Shown piece after piece: positions 9,072 through 20,351 of a DNA stretch of 64,000 nucleotides. Numbering within the stretch: position 1 is the first letter of the stretch; every line of letters begins with the position of its first letter. Under the pieces are notes generated by a model. The model was given only the letters and a program-made list of their open reading frames with translations. It was not told the DNA's origin and did no database searches. The DNA lies in the NCBI RefSeq assembly GCF_017916505.1, contig NZ_JAFMSZ010000005.1, positions 124,001 through 188,000 on the forward strand. The letters are read 5' to 3'. The translations under genes and the position numbers were made by a program. This DNA comes from Naasia sp. SYSU D00057 (GTDB lineage: Bacteria; Actinomycetota; Actinomycetes; Actinomycetales; Microbacteriaceae).

Positions 9072-10003
9072 TGCGGGTCCTCGTCACCGGCGCCGCCGGC
9101 TTCCTCGCCCGCCCCCTGCTCGAGCTGCTCCGGCAGGACGGCCACGAGCTCGTCACCACCGACCGCGCGGGCGCCGTCGACCACCGCGGCGACCTCGCCG
9201 ACCCGGGGTTCACGCAGTCGCTCCCGGACGTCGACGTCGTCGTGCACGCGGCCGCCGTGCAGTACGTCACTGCCGACCTGCCCCGCTTCCGCCGCCAGGG
9301 CTTCTTCCGCCGCAACAATATCGAGGCGACGCAGAACCTGGTGCGCCGCTACTCCGGTGGGGTCGAGCTGTTCGTCAACGTCGGCACGAGCATGATGTAC
9401 GACCAGACCGGGCTCCCCGTCTACACGACGAAGTCCCCGATGAAGGGCGTCGGCGTCTACAGCAAGTCGAAGCTCGACGCGTACCGGCTCGTGCAGGGCA
9501 TGGCCAACCCGACGGCGACGATGATCCCGTCGATCATCGGCGGCGAGGGCCGCGAGGGCCTGTTCCGCGGCTTCGTCACGTCGATGACGAAGCGCGGCAT
9601 CGCGATCGTGCCGGGCACCGGCGACCACCGGACCAACATGGTGCACGTCGAGGACGCGGCCGCGCTGCTCGCCCTCATCGTGCGGAAGAAGGGGACGGGC
9701 CTCTTCAACGCCGCGTCGCCGAACCCGCTCACCATCAACGAGTGGATCGACGTCATCCAGGAGACCCTGGGGCTGTCGAAGGTGCGCCGCATCCGCTTCC
9801 CGTACTGGATCATCAAGGCCGGCTCGGTCGCGACCCGGTACCGGATCATCGCCCGCGAGCAGCTGCTGATGCTCGGCCAGTCGCACGTGCTCTCCATCGA
9901 CGAGTCGGTCGCGCTCGGCTGGGACCCGAAGTACGACAACCGCAAGGTGGTCGAGGCGATCGCCCGGTACATCAGCTCCTCGTCCGCGCCCGGCGCCCGC
10001 TGA
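9071..10003 (+). CDS. NAD(P)-dependent epimerase/dehydratase (extended SDR)
   Basis: A 310-residue extended short-chain dehydrogenase. The Rossmann turn is VTGAAGFLA, where the third glycine of TGxxGxxG is alanine. The catalytic pair is in VYSKSKLDAY (Y-x-x-x-K). The C-terminal half has the substrate-binding part with NPLTINEWI. It probably epimerises or oxidises a sugar or a lipid-linked sugar; the substrate is not readable. The start overlaps the upstream transporter gene (ATGA) and its stop overlaps the phosphatase gene, so all three are one operon. Confidence 0.82.
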   Translation: MRVLVTGAAGFLARPLLELLRQDGHELVTTDRAGAVDHRGDLADPGFTQSLPDVDVVVHAAAVQYVTADLPRFRRQGFFRRNNIEATQNLVRRYSGGVELFVNVGTSMMYDQTGLPVYTTKSPMKGVGVYSKSKLDAYRLVQGMANPTATMIPSIIGGEGREGLFRGFVTSMTKRGIAIVPGTGDHRTNMVHVEDAAALLALIVRKKGTGLFNAASPNPLTINEWIDVIQETLGLSKVRRIRFPYWIIKAGSVATRYRIIAREQLLMLGQSHVLSIDESVALGWDPKYDNRKVVEAIARYISSSSAPGAR

Positions 10004-10647
10004 TGGTCGCATCGCGCATCCACCTCGTCCGGCACGGCGAGGTCGCGAACCCCGGCAAGGTGCTCTACGGCCGCCTGCCCGGCTTCGGCCTGTCCGACCG
10101 CGGCAAGCAGATGGCCGCCCGCGCCGCCGACGAGCTCGGCGCGCAGGACCGGCAGATCACGCGCATCCTGTCCTCCCCGCTCGAGCGGGCGCAGGAGTCC
10201 GCGCAGCCCATCTCGGAGCGGTACGGCGTGCCGATCGAGACGAAGGACGGCCTCATCGAGGCGATGAGCCATCTCGAGGGCGGCCAGTTCCAGATGGACC
10301 TGTCGATCCTCGCGAAGCCGAAGGCCTGGCGGTACCTCGTCAACCCGATGAAGCCGAGCTGGGGCGAGCCGTTCCGCGAGGTCGCGGCCCGCATCCGCGC
10401 CGAGATGGACGAGGCGTGGGAGAGCACCGAGAGCGGCGACGTCGCCATCGTCAGCCATCAGCTGCCGATCTGGATGGCGCACCGCTTCGTCGCGAAGAAG
10501 CCGCTGTTCCACGACCCGCGCGCCCGGCGGTGCGCGCTGTCGAGCATCACGAGCTTCGAGCGCGCGCAGGGCGACTGGATCGAGGTCGGCTACGTCAGCC
10601 CCGCGCAGGAGCTCATCGACGCGAAGCGGGACACCGGCGCGGTCTGA
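10003..10647 (+). CDS. Histidine phosphatase (phosphoglycerate mutase-like)
   Basis: A 214-residue cytoplasmic protein. The catalytic R10-H11-G12 motif is at the start (HLVRHGEV), a second conserved part reads SSPLERAQESA, and the second histidine is in AIVSHQLP. Members dephosphorylate small metabolites or phosphosugars. Given the upstream decaprenyl-phosphate phosphoribosyltransferase and the glf genes that follow, removal of a 5-phosphate from a pentose intermediate is conceivable but only inference. The start overlaps the epimerase stop by the TGATG junction. Confidence 0.8.
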   Translation: MVASRIHLVRHGEVANPGKVLYGRLPGFGLSDRGKQMAARAADELGAQDRQITRILSSPLERAQESAQPISERYGVPIETKDGLIEAMSHLEGGQFQMDLSILAKPKAWRYLVNPMKPSWGEPFREVAARIRAEMDEAWESTESGDVAIVSHQLPIWMAHRFVAKKPLFHDPRARRCALSSITSFERAQGDWIEVGYVSPAQELIDAKRDTGAV

Positions 10648-13982
<3,335 letters not shown>

Positions 13983-13983
13983 C

Positions 13984-14021
13984 CGGAGGGAGCGCCGCGC
14001 GACGCCGCGGTGCTCCCTCCG
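13984..14021 (+). terminator. 16-bp hairpin directly after glfT2
   Basis: 13984-13999 pairs with 14006-14021 with one G-T mismatch around a 6-base loop, one base after the stop. Strong GC stem, no T-run. Confidence 0.6.
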
Positions 14022-14108
14022 CTCGCGCGCTCCGCGGAGCGCACCACTGTGCCGGCCGAGGGGCCGCGCCCACGGTGCGGCGACCCCGGGGGAGGGGCGC
14101 CGCGCGGT

Positions 14109-14114
14109 TATCGT
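14109..14114 (+). promoter_or_regulatory. Probable -10 element for the GT29-like gene
   Basis: TATCGT followed by TGA, 28 bases before the proposed CTG start at 14143. Confidence 0.45.
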
Positions 14115-14142
14115 TGAGGGCCGTTCGAAGGGGGAGGAAGTT

Positions 14143-14811
14143 CTGGACGTCCTGGAGTCGAAGCAGTCCTCGGTGATCCTCGACCTCGTGCGCGACCTCG
14201 CCGAGAGCTACGCGGGCCGCCACCCGGTGCGCAGGGTCGCCGCCGTCGGCAACCAGCCCCTCGCGCCCTCGGCTTCCCGTGCCGAGGCCATCGACGGGTG
14301 CGACCTCGTCTTCCGGGTGAACGGCTTCACGCTCGACGTCGATCAGCCGACGGTCGGCACCGCCTGCCACGTCGTCCTCTTCAACCGCGCCGTCCGGCCC
14401 ACCCCCTGGTTCTTCGAGGGCTACCGGGAGCGCCTCTACCTGATGCTCGAGCCCGGCCGCATGCACTGGGAGCCGGAGCGCTACCCCGACTGGTGGCCCA
14501 CCGACCTCGGCTTCGTGACGGTGCCGAACCGCGAGGTCGTCATCCCGATGAACCGGGACATCGGACTCGACGCCGAGCGCGACGGCAACTGGGCGACGAC
14601 CGGCGCCACCGCCGCCTGGCTCGCCGGCACGCTCTTCCCGGACGCCGAACTGCACCTCGCCGGATTCTCGTTCCTCGACGACCCCGACCAGACGGAGTGG
14701 GAGCACTCGTACGGCGAGGGCTCGATCGTCGGTCCGGAGCACCGTCTGAGCAACGAGAGCGCGTGGCTTCGGGGCTGGGTGCAGTCCGGCCGCGCCACGT
14801 TCCACCGCTGA
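14143..14811 (+). CDS. GT29/sialyltransferase-like glycosyltransferase
   Basis: A 222-residue protein. AAVGNQPLAPSASRAE and IDGCDLVFRVNGF (residues 33-62) look like the sialyl-motif of GT29 enzymes, and a distal TGATAAWLAG...LAGFSF followed by an EHSYGEG segment fits the C-terminal part. Bacterial proteins of this type are little studied. With a CMP-pseudaminate pathway 3 kb downstream it could be the nonulosonate transferase (inference). Start: GGGGGAGGA is five bases before a CTG at 14143; no ATG or TTG is in reach, and GTG at 14173 has no ribosome site, so a CTG start is preferred. Ends 43 bases before a coiled-coil gene. Confidence 0.6.
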   Translation: MDVLESKQSSVILDLVRDLAESYAGRHPVRRVAAVGNQPLAPSASRAEAIDGCDLVFRVNGFTLDVDQPTVGTACHVVLFNRAVRPTPWFFEGYRERLYLMLEPGRMHWEPERYPDWWPTDLGFVTVPNREVVIPMNRDIGLDAERDGNWATTGATAAWLAGTLFPDAELHLAGFSFLDDPDQTEWEHSYGEGSIVGPEHRLSNESAWLRGWVQSGRATFHR

Positions 14812-14854
14812 CCACCGCTGCGGGACCCTCCCGCCCTTGGAAGGACTCTGTCGA

Positions 14855-15190
14855 ATGCTGAACCCTGCCGAGCGCCTGCGCCAGGCCATCCAGTGGCGCG
14901 TCAACGTCGCGCTCGACCCGGTGCACCACGAGATCCGCGTGCTGCACGAGGAGGTGGACCGACTGCGCCGCGACGTCGACCGGCTCACGCCCCAGGTCGC
15001 GAGCCTCGAGACCCGCCTCGCCGACCTGCGGGAGGCCCCGACGGGCGCCGCCGCCGAGGTGCTCGACGTCCAGCGGGAGCACGAGCGGGTTCGCCTCAGG
15101 ATGCAGGCGGTGTCGCACTACGAGGAGCGGCTCCGCCGGCTCGAAGAGCGTCTGGGAGACGGAGGCGCGCCGGTCGAAGGCCGCTCGTGA
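14855..15190 (+). CDS. Small coiled-coil protein
   Basis: 111 residues, mostly charged and helical, with heptad-like spacing through VLHEEVDRLRRDVDRL and again near the end (HYEERLRRLEERL). There is no signal peptide or membrane segment. GGAAGGA precedes the ATG at 14855; TTG at 14837 is a weaker option. The stop overlaps the GTG of the membrane protein that follows, so it may be a partner or scaffold for that enzyme. A second small coiled-coil protein of the same kind is at 32126. Function unknown. Confidence 0.7.
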   Translation: MLNPAERLRQAIQWRVNVALDPVHHEIRVLHEEVDRLRRDVDRLTPQVASLETRLADLREAPTGAAAEVLDVQREHERVRLRMQAVSHYEERLRRLEERLGDGGAPVEGRS

Positions 15191-17430
15191 CGATCGACCT
15201 GCCGAGCGGGGCGCCGGAGGCGGTCCCCGCCGGACGGCTCGAGCCGCTCGTCCGCCGCATCCAGCGGAGGGACGAACGGGAGCGCAGCGGCGGCACCGGG
15301 AGCGCCGCCGGGCGCCGCCTCCCGGTCGTGCTCGCTCTCGCGATCGGGACCGGCACCGCGCTTCTCGGAGCGGGCAGCCTGCCCGGGGCCGCCCTGCTCC
15401 TCCTCGTCCTCCTCGTCGTCGCCGCGTCCGGTGCGTCGCTGTGGGTGCTCGTCACCGGTCGCCGCGATCCGCTGGAGCTCGCCTTCGCGGGACTGCTGCT
15501 CGGCCTCGGCCTCCTCGGCGCCGGCACGGTGCTCGCCGGATACGCCGGAGCGCTGCCCACCCGCTGGCTCCCCACCCTGCTCGGCCTCGCCGCGTGGATC
15601 CCTGCCCTCCGCCGGCGCCGGGCGACGGTCCGCCGAACCCGCTCCGGCTGGGAGGTGTGGGGCATCGTCGCGGCGCAGGTGCTCCTCCTGCCCTCCCTTC
15701 TCGGCATGCTGGCCGCGGCGCCCCTCGAGTGGGACGGCTGGCGCCGGTTCTACGTGGACGTGCCGTGGCACCTCGGGTTCGTGGCCGAGGGGATCGACCG
15801 CGCTCCTGCGGTCTACCCGTACGTCGCCGACCTCTCCCTCGGCTACACCTGGCTCTTCAACGGCGCGCTCGCCGGGCTGGGGCAGCTGACCGGGGCATCG
15901 GCTGCGCAGCTCGCCCTGCACGTCGCGCCGGCGCTGATGACGGCGGCGCTGCCGACCATCGTCGCGACCGCCGCGCGAGCCGTCACCCGGTCGCGCCTCG
16001 CGGTGCTCCTGGCGCCGCTCGTGCTGCTCGTCGCACACGCGCCCTTCTTCAGCTTCCTGCCCGGCATGGAGATCACGCCGCAGTGGCTCATGTCGAACCG
16101 CGACTTCTCGCACCTCACCGCGCTGCTCGTGGTCGCCGTCGCGCTCCTCGGCCGCCCCCTCGGCACCGGCGGGCTCCGCTGGCTGCCGTCCTGGTCGCTG
16201 CTGCTGCTCACCGCGTTCGCCGCCGCCGGCGCCAAGGGGTCCGCCCTGCCGATGCTCGCCGGCGCCTTCGGGCTCGTCGCCCTCGTCGCGCTCCTGACGC
16301 GGCAGGCGATGGCCCGGCGGATCGGCGACGCCGTCGCCGTCGCGACCGGCATCCTCCTCGCCCAGTTCGGGGTGACGAAGTCGACCGCCTACCTCGGCCT
16401 CGACCCGCTGTCGTTCTTCAACGGGCAGGTGCCGGCCGGGAAGACGGGGCTCGCTCTCGTCCTCGCCACCGTCGCCGTGCTGGCCGCGCTCGTGGCCTTC
16501 GTCGCCCTCACCGCGCTCGCCGCCCGCGAGCTGCGCGCTCCGCTCCTCTACGCCGTCGGCGGCGGGACCGCGGGCCTGATGTTCCTCGTCCTGCCCGGCC
16601 ACCCGGGGCTCAGCCAGCTGTACTTCGTGCACGCCGTGTGGCCGCTGCTCGTCGTCGCGATCGTGGCCGCACTCGTCCGCTGGAGCAGGCCCTACCCGCT
16701 CTACCTCCCCGCGATCGGCCTCGCCTCCGCGGCGGTCGCCCTGCTGCTCACCGCGCCGCCGGAGGCCGGGCGGCTGCCGTGGGCGATGGGCGTCTTCGCC
16801 CTCGCCGGCTTCGCGGCCCTCGCCGGGGTCGTCCCCGTGCTGCCCGGGCTGCTGCGGCGCGGAGCGCGACCCGCCGTCGCCGTCGCCACGGTGGGCGCCG
16901 CGCTGCTCGGCGGCGGATTCGCGCTGCAGAACTGGGGCGCGCCCTTCGTCCAGCTCGCCGCCTCGACCCCCTCCGTTGAGGACGACTCCGGCGCGGTGAG
17001 CGGCGAGCAGGTGAAGGCCCTGCACGCGCTGCGGGATGCCTCGGACCCCACCGATCTCGTCATGACGAACAAGCACTGCCTGACCGGCGGCGTCGCCGCG
17101 GGCGACTGCGATCCGCGCTGGTTCGCGGTCGCCGCGCTCGCCGAGCGGCGCGTGCTCGTCGAGGGGTTCTCCTACACGCGCCTCTCCGAGGGGGTGCCGT
17201 TCGAGGACGAGTACTGGGATCCGCGGCTGCTCGCCGAGAACGACGCCTTCCTCACCGACCCGGACGCGCAGTCGTGCCGCGCGTTCGCCGACCGCGGCGT
17301 GCGCTGGGTCTACCTCGACAAGCGGCTGCCGTACTCGTCCCAGCTCGCCCAGTACGGGCGGGCCGTGGCCGACAACGGCGACGCCGCGGTGTACGAGCTC
17401 ACGTGCTCCTCGTCGGAGAGCCTTGGGTAG
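15187..17430 (+). CDS. Large polytopic membrane protein, probable GT-C glycosyltransferase
   Basis: 747 residues with about 16-18 hydrophobic helices between residues 45 and 590 and a soluble C-terminal part. After an early helix group, the loop with DVPWHLGFVAEGI carries acidic and aromatic residues where GT-C enzymes hold the catalytic aspartate. The C-terminal part has several Cys (KHCLTG, AAGDCD, SCRAF) suitable for disulfides outside the cell. Lipid-phosphate-sugar dependent transfer is the best guess. The GTG overlaps the coiled-coil gene stop. Confidence 0.62.
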   Translation: MTIDLPSGAPEAVPAGRLEPLVRRIQRRDERERSGGTGSAAGRRLPVVLALAIGTGTALLGAGSLPGAALLLLVLLVVAASGASLWVLVTGRRDPLELAFAGLLLGLGLLGAGTVLAGYAGALPTRWLPTLLGLAAWIPALRRRRATVRRTRSGWEVWGIVAAQVLLLPSLLGMLAAAPLEWDGWRRFYVDVPWHLGFVAEGIDRAPAVYPYVADLSLGYTWLFNGALAGLGQLTGASAAQLALHVAPALMTAALPTIVATAARAVTRSRLAVLLAPLVLLVAHAPFFSFLPGMEITPQWLMSNRDFSHLTALLVVAVALLGRPLGTGGLRWLPSWSLLLLTAFAAAGAKGSALPMLAGAFGLVALVALLTRQAMARRIGDAVAVATGILLAQFGVTKSTAYLGLDPLSFFNGQVPAGKTGLALVLATVAVLAALVAFVALTALAARELRAPLLYAVGGGTAGLMFLVLPGHPGLSQLYFVHAVWPLLVVAIVAALVRWSRPYPLYLPAIGLASAAVALLLTAPPEAGRLPWAMGVFALAGFAALAGVVPVLPGLLRRGARPAVAVATVGAALLGGGFALQNWGAPFVQLAASTPSVEDDSGAVSGEQVKALHALRDASDPTDLVMTNKHCLTGGVAAGDCDPRWFAVAALAERRVLVEGFSYTRLSEGVPFEDEYWDPRLLAENDAFLTDPDAQSCRAFADRGVRWVYLDKRLPYSSQLAQYGRAVADNGDAAVYELTCSSSESLG

Positions 17431-17433
17431 GCT
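17428..17433 (+). promoter_or_regulatory. -10 element placed for leaderless transcription of pseB
   Basis: TAGGCT ends seven bases before the GTG at 17441, so transcription would start at or next to the start codon. It overlaps the stop of the upstream gene. Confidence 0.5.
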
Positions 17434-17440
17434 TGATCGG

Positions 17441-18493
17441 GTGACTGCAGCGGGGAACGAAGAGCCACGAGCGACCGGCGGAGCGACTCCCGAAGCGGCA
17501 CCGGAGTCCCTGCTGAGGGGCAGCTCCGTGCTCATCACGGGCGGCACCGGATCGCTCGGCAAAGCCCTCGTGAAGCAGCTGCTCGGCCCCTACGGCGTCC
17601 GCCGGCTCGTCATCCTCAGCCGGGACGAGCTCAAGCAGTTCGAGCTGCAGCACCAGTACCCGGGCGAGCCGCGGCTGCGGTTCTTCATCGGCGACATCCG
17701 CGACCGGTCGCGCCTGCTGCGGGCCTTCCACAACGTCGACTACGTCATCCACGCGGCGGCGCTGAAGCAGGTGGACACCGCCGAGTACAACCCGTTCGAG
17801 TTCGTCGAGACGAACGTGCGCGGCTCGCAGAACGTGATCGAGGCGGCCATCGACGCGGGCGTCAAGCGCGTCGTCGCGCTGTCCACCGACAAGGCGTCGA
17901 GCCCCATCAACCTCTACGGCGCGACCAAGCTCGCCGCCGACCGGATGTTCATCGCCGGCAACCACTACGCGTCCGCGTACGACACCCGGTTCTCCGTCGT
18001 CCGCTACGGCAACGTGTCCGGCAGCCGCGGCAGCATCGTGCCGAAGTGGCAGGAGATGGCGAGCCGCGGCGAGCCGCTGCCGATCACCGACCACCGGATG
18101 ACGCGGTTCTGGATCACCCTCCCGCAGGCGGTGGAGTTCGTGCTCGACTCGTTCGACCTGATGACCGGCGGCGAGCTCTACGTGCCGCGCATCCCGTCGA
18201 TTCGCATCGTCGACCTCGCCGCGGCGATCGCGCCGGGCGCGGAGCTGGTCGAGATCGGCATCCGCCCGGGCGAGAAGCTGCACGAGGAGATGATCGCCCT
18301 CGACGACGCCCGCCGCACCTACCGCACCGGCGACCGCATGGTCGTCGCCCCGCATCTGAGCGGCTGGGGCTGGGCGCCGCCCGCCGACGCGGTGTCGATC
18401 GACCCCGAGCAGAGCTACCAGTCGCACACCAACGACCGGTTCCTGACCGTCGAGGAGATCCAGGACCTCCTCGACCTGCAGCCGGTCCGATGA
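17441..18493 (+). CDS. pseB: UDP-GlcNAc 4,6-dehydratase (inverting), PseB
   Basis: First step of pseudaminic acid synthesis: UDP-GlcNAc to UDP-2-acetamido-2,6-dideoxy-beta-L-arabino-hexos-4-ulose. The 350-residue SDR has ITGGTGSLGKAL (G34, G37, G40), STDKASSPINLYGATK with Y159 and K163, and NVSGSRGSIVP, all typical of the inverting PseB/FlaA1 group. The first 27 residues are a short extension. GTG at 17441 is chosen as a leaderless start behind TAGGCT; TTG at 17423 is in frame but has no support. The stop overlaps pseC (ATGA), heading a four-gene unit. Confidence 0.93.
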   Translation: MTAAGNEEPRATGGATPEAAPESLLRGSSVLITGGTGSLGKALVKQLLGPYGVRRLVILSRDELKQFELQHQYPGEPRLRFFIGDIRDRSRLLRAFHNVDYVIHAAALKQVDTAEYNPFEFVETNVRGSQNVIEAAIDAGVKRVVALSTDKASSPINLYGATKLAADRMFIAGNHYASAYDTRFSVVRYGNVSGSRGSIVPKWQEMASRGEPLPITDHRMTRFWITLPQAVEFVLDSFDLMTGGELYVPRIPSIRIVDLAAAIAPGAELVEIGIRPGEKLHEEMIALDDARRTYRTGDRMVVAPHLSGWGWAPPADAVSIDPEQSYQSHTNDRFLTVEEIQDLLDLQPVR

Positions 18494-19617
18494 TCCCGTA
18501 CGGCCGTCAGTCGATCGACGACGCCGACCTCGACGCCGTCGCCGAGGCGCTCCGCAGCGACTGGCTGACGACGGGCCCGCGCGTCGACGAGTTCGAGCGC
18601 GCCGTCGCCGCAGCCGCCGGCGCCGGCACACGCGTCACCGCCGTCACGTCCGGCACCGCGGCCCTGCACGTGGCCTACGCCGCCGCGCGCGTGGCCGGCG
18701 GCGAGGTCGTCACGACGCCGCTGACCTTCGCGGCCACCGCATCGACGGCGGTCCTGCAGGGCGCCGACGTCGTGTTCGCCGACGTCGACGAGGACACCGG
18801 CAACCTGTCGCTCGAGGCCGCCGCCGCAGCGGTCACCTCCCGCACCCGCGCCATCACCGCCGTCGACTACGCGGGGCTGCCGGTCGACCAGGCCGGCTTC
18901 CGCGCGCTCGCCGAGTCGGCCGGTGCACTCTTCGTCGAGGACGCCGCCCACTCCATCGGCTCCACCGTCGGGGGCGTGCCCGTCGGCACGGGCGCGCACC
19001 TCACGGCCTTCTCCTTCTTCCCGACGAAGAACCTCACCACGGCGGAAGGCGGGGCGGTCGTCACGACCGACCCCGAGCTCGACCGGCGCGCCCGCTCGTT
19101 CCGCAACCACGGCCTGGTGCGCGACAAGTCGCTGCAGCGCTGGCCGGACGAGGGGCCGTGGCACCAGGAGGTGCACGAGTTCGGGCTCAACTACCGGCTG
19201 CCGGACGTACTCGCCGCGCTCGGCATCAGCCAGCTGCGCCGCCTGGCCGCCTTCAAGGCGCGCCGCGCCGAGATCGTGGCCCGCTACTCGGCAGCGTTCG
19301 CCTCCGTCGACGACCTCCGCGTGCCCGCGAGCCCGGACGGCGCCGAGCCGATGTGGCACCTCTACCCGCTGCGGGTGCCCGCCGAGCGCCGCCGCGCGAT
19401 CTTCGAGCACCTGCGGGCCGCGGGCATCGGGGTGCAGGTCAACTACATCCCCGTCTACTGGCACCCGGTCTTCGCCGACCTCGGCTATCAGCGGGGCCAG
19501 TGCCCGGTGGCGGAGAGCTACTACGCGTCGGAGATCTCGCTGCCGCTCTACGTCGGCCTCACCGACGCCGAGGTCGACCGCGTGATCGACGCGGTGCTCG
19601 CGGCGGTGCGCGGCTGA
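18490..19617 (+). CDS. pseC: UDP-4-amino-4,6-dideoxy-L-AltNAc transaminase, PseC
   Basis: This PLP-dependent aminotransferase (375 residues, DegT/DnrJ/EryC1 fold) converts the PseB keto product to the 4-amino sugar. It begins with IPYGRQSIDDADLDAV, typical of PseC. The PLP lysine is K180 in FFPTKNLTTAEGG. The aspartate-bearing EDAAHSIGS lies before it, and NYRLPDVLAALG follows. Overlaps at both ends (ATGA with pseB; TGATG with pseF) show coupling. Confidence 0.93.
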   Translation: MIPYGRQSIDDADLDAVAEALRSDWLTTGPRVDEFERAVAAAAGAGTRVTAVTSGTAALHVAYAAARVAGGEVVTTPLTFAATASTAVLQGADVVFADVDEDTGNLSLEAAAAAVTSRTRAITAVDYAGLPVDQAGFRALAESAGALFVEDAAHSIGSTVGGVPVGTGAHLTAFSFFPTKNLTTAEGGAVVTTDPELDRRARSFRNHGLVRDKSLQRWPDEGPWHQEVHEFGLNYRLPDVLAALGISQLRRLAAFKARRAEIVARYSAAFASVDDLRVPASPDGAEPMWHLYPLRVPAERRRAIFEHLRAAGIGVQVNYIPVYWHPVFADLGYQRGQCPVAESYYASEISLPLYVGLTDAEVDRVIDAVLAAVRG

Positions 19618-20351
19618 TGCCCGCCCGGGTCGTCGCGGTCGTGCAGGCGCGCATGAGCTCGACGCGCCTGCCCGGCAAGGTGCTGCGGCCCCTCGACGGG
19701 CTTCCCGTGCTCGACTGGGTCATCCGGGCCGCCCGCGCGGCGACCGAGATCGACGACGTGGTCGTGGCGACGTCGGAGAACCTTGACGACGACGCCATCG
19801 CGGAGTGGGGGGCCGCATCCGGGGTCGGCGTCGTGCGCGGCGAGCTCGACGACGTGCTCGCCCGCTTCCTCCGTGCGGCGGACGCCACCGGCGCGGACGC
19901 GGTGGTGCGGCTCACCGCCGACTGCCCGCTGCTCGACCCGGCGCTCATCGACGAGGTCGTGCGCACCTGGCGTGCCGATCCCTCCGCCGACTACGTCGCC
20001 ACGACGCTGCGCCGGACGCTGCCGCGGGGACTCGACGTCGAGCTCATCCGCGCGGACGTCCTGCGCGAACTGGGGAGGACCGCAGAGGGCTTCCACCGGG
20101 TGCACGTCACGAGCGCGGCGTATGCGGAAGGCGGCCCGTATCGCACGGTCGGAGTGAGCGTCGACGGCGACTACAGCGGCTACCGCGTGACCCTCGACGA
20201 GCCGCAGGACGCGGCCGCCCTCGACGCGCTCGTTCCGCTGCTTCCCCGCCGTCCGCCGTCCTGGCAGGACGTGGTGGCCGCGCTCGCGGCACATCCCGAG
20301 GTCGCGGTGCTCAACGCCGAGGTGCGCCAGAAGGAGCTGCGGGAGGCGTGA
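19617..20351 (+). CDS. pseF: CMP-pseudaminate cytidylyltransferase, PseF (SpsF family)
   Basis: 244 residues. The nucleotide-binding start is VVQARMSSTRLPGKVL, followed by RLTADCPLLDPALIDEVV, the SpsF/NeuA-type signature. It would activate pseudaminic acid with CTP to CMP-Pse, the donor form. In gene order it comes before the fifth and sixth pathway enzymes. Being in the SpsF branch rather than the classic PseF branch leaves a small doubt about the exact substrate. The GTG of the next gene overlaps its stop. Confidence 0.85.
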   Translation: MPARVVAVVQARMSSTRLPGKVLRPLDGLPVLDWVIRAARAATEIDDVVVATSENLDDDAIAEWGAASGVGVVRGELDDVLARFLRAADATGADAVVRLTADCPLLDPALIDEVVRTWRADPSADYVATTLRRTLPRGLDVELIRADVLRELGRTAEGFHRVHVTSAAYAEGGPYRTVGVSVDGDYSGYRVTLDEPQDAAALDALVPLLPRRPPSWQDVVAALAAHPEVAVLNAEVRQKELREA

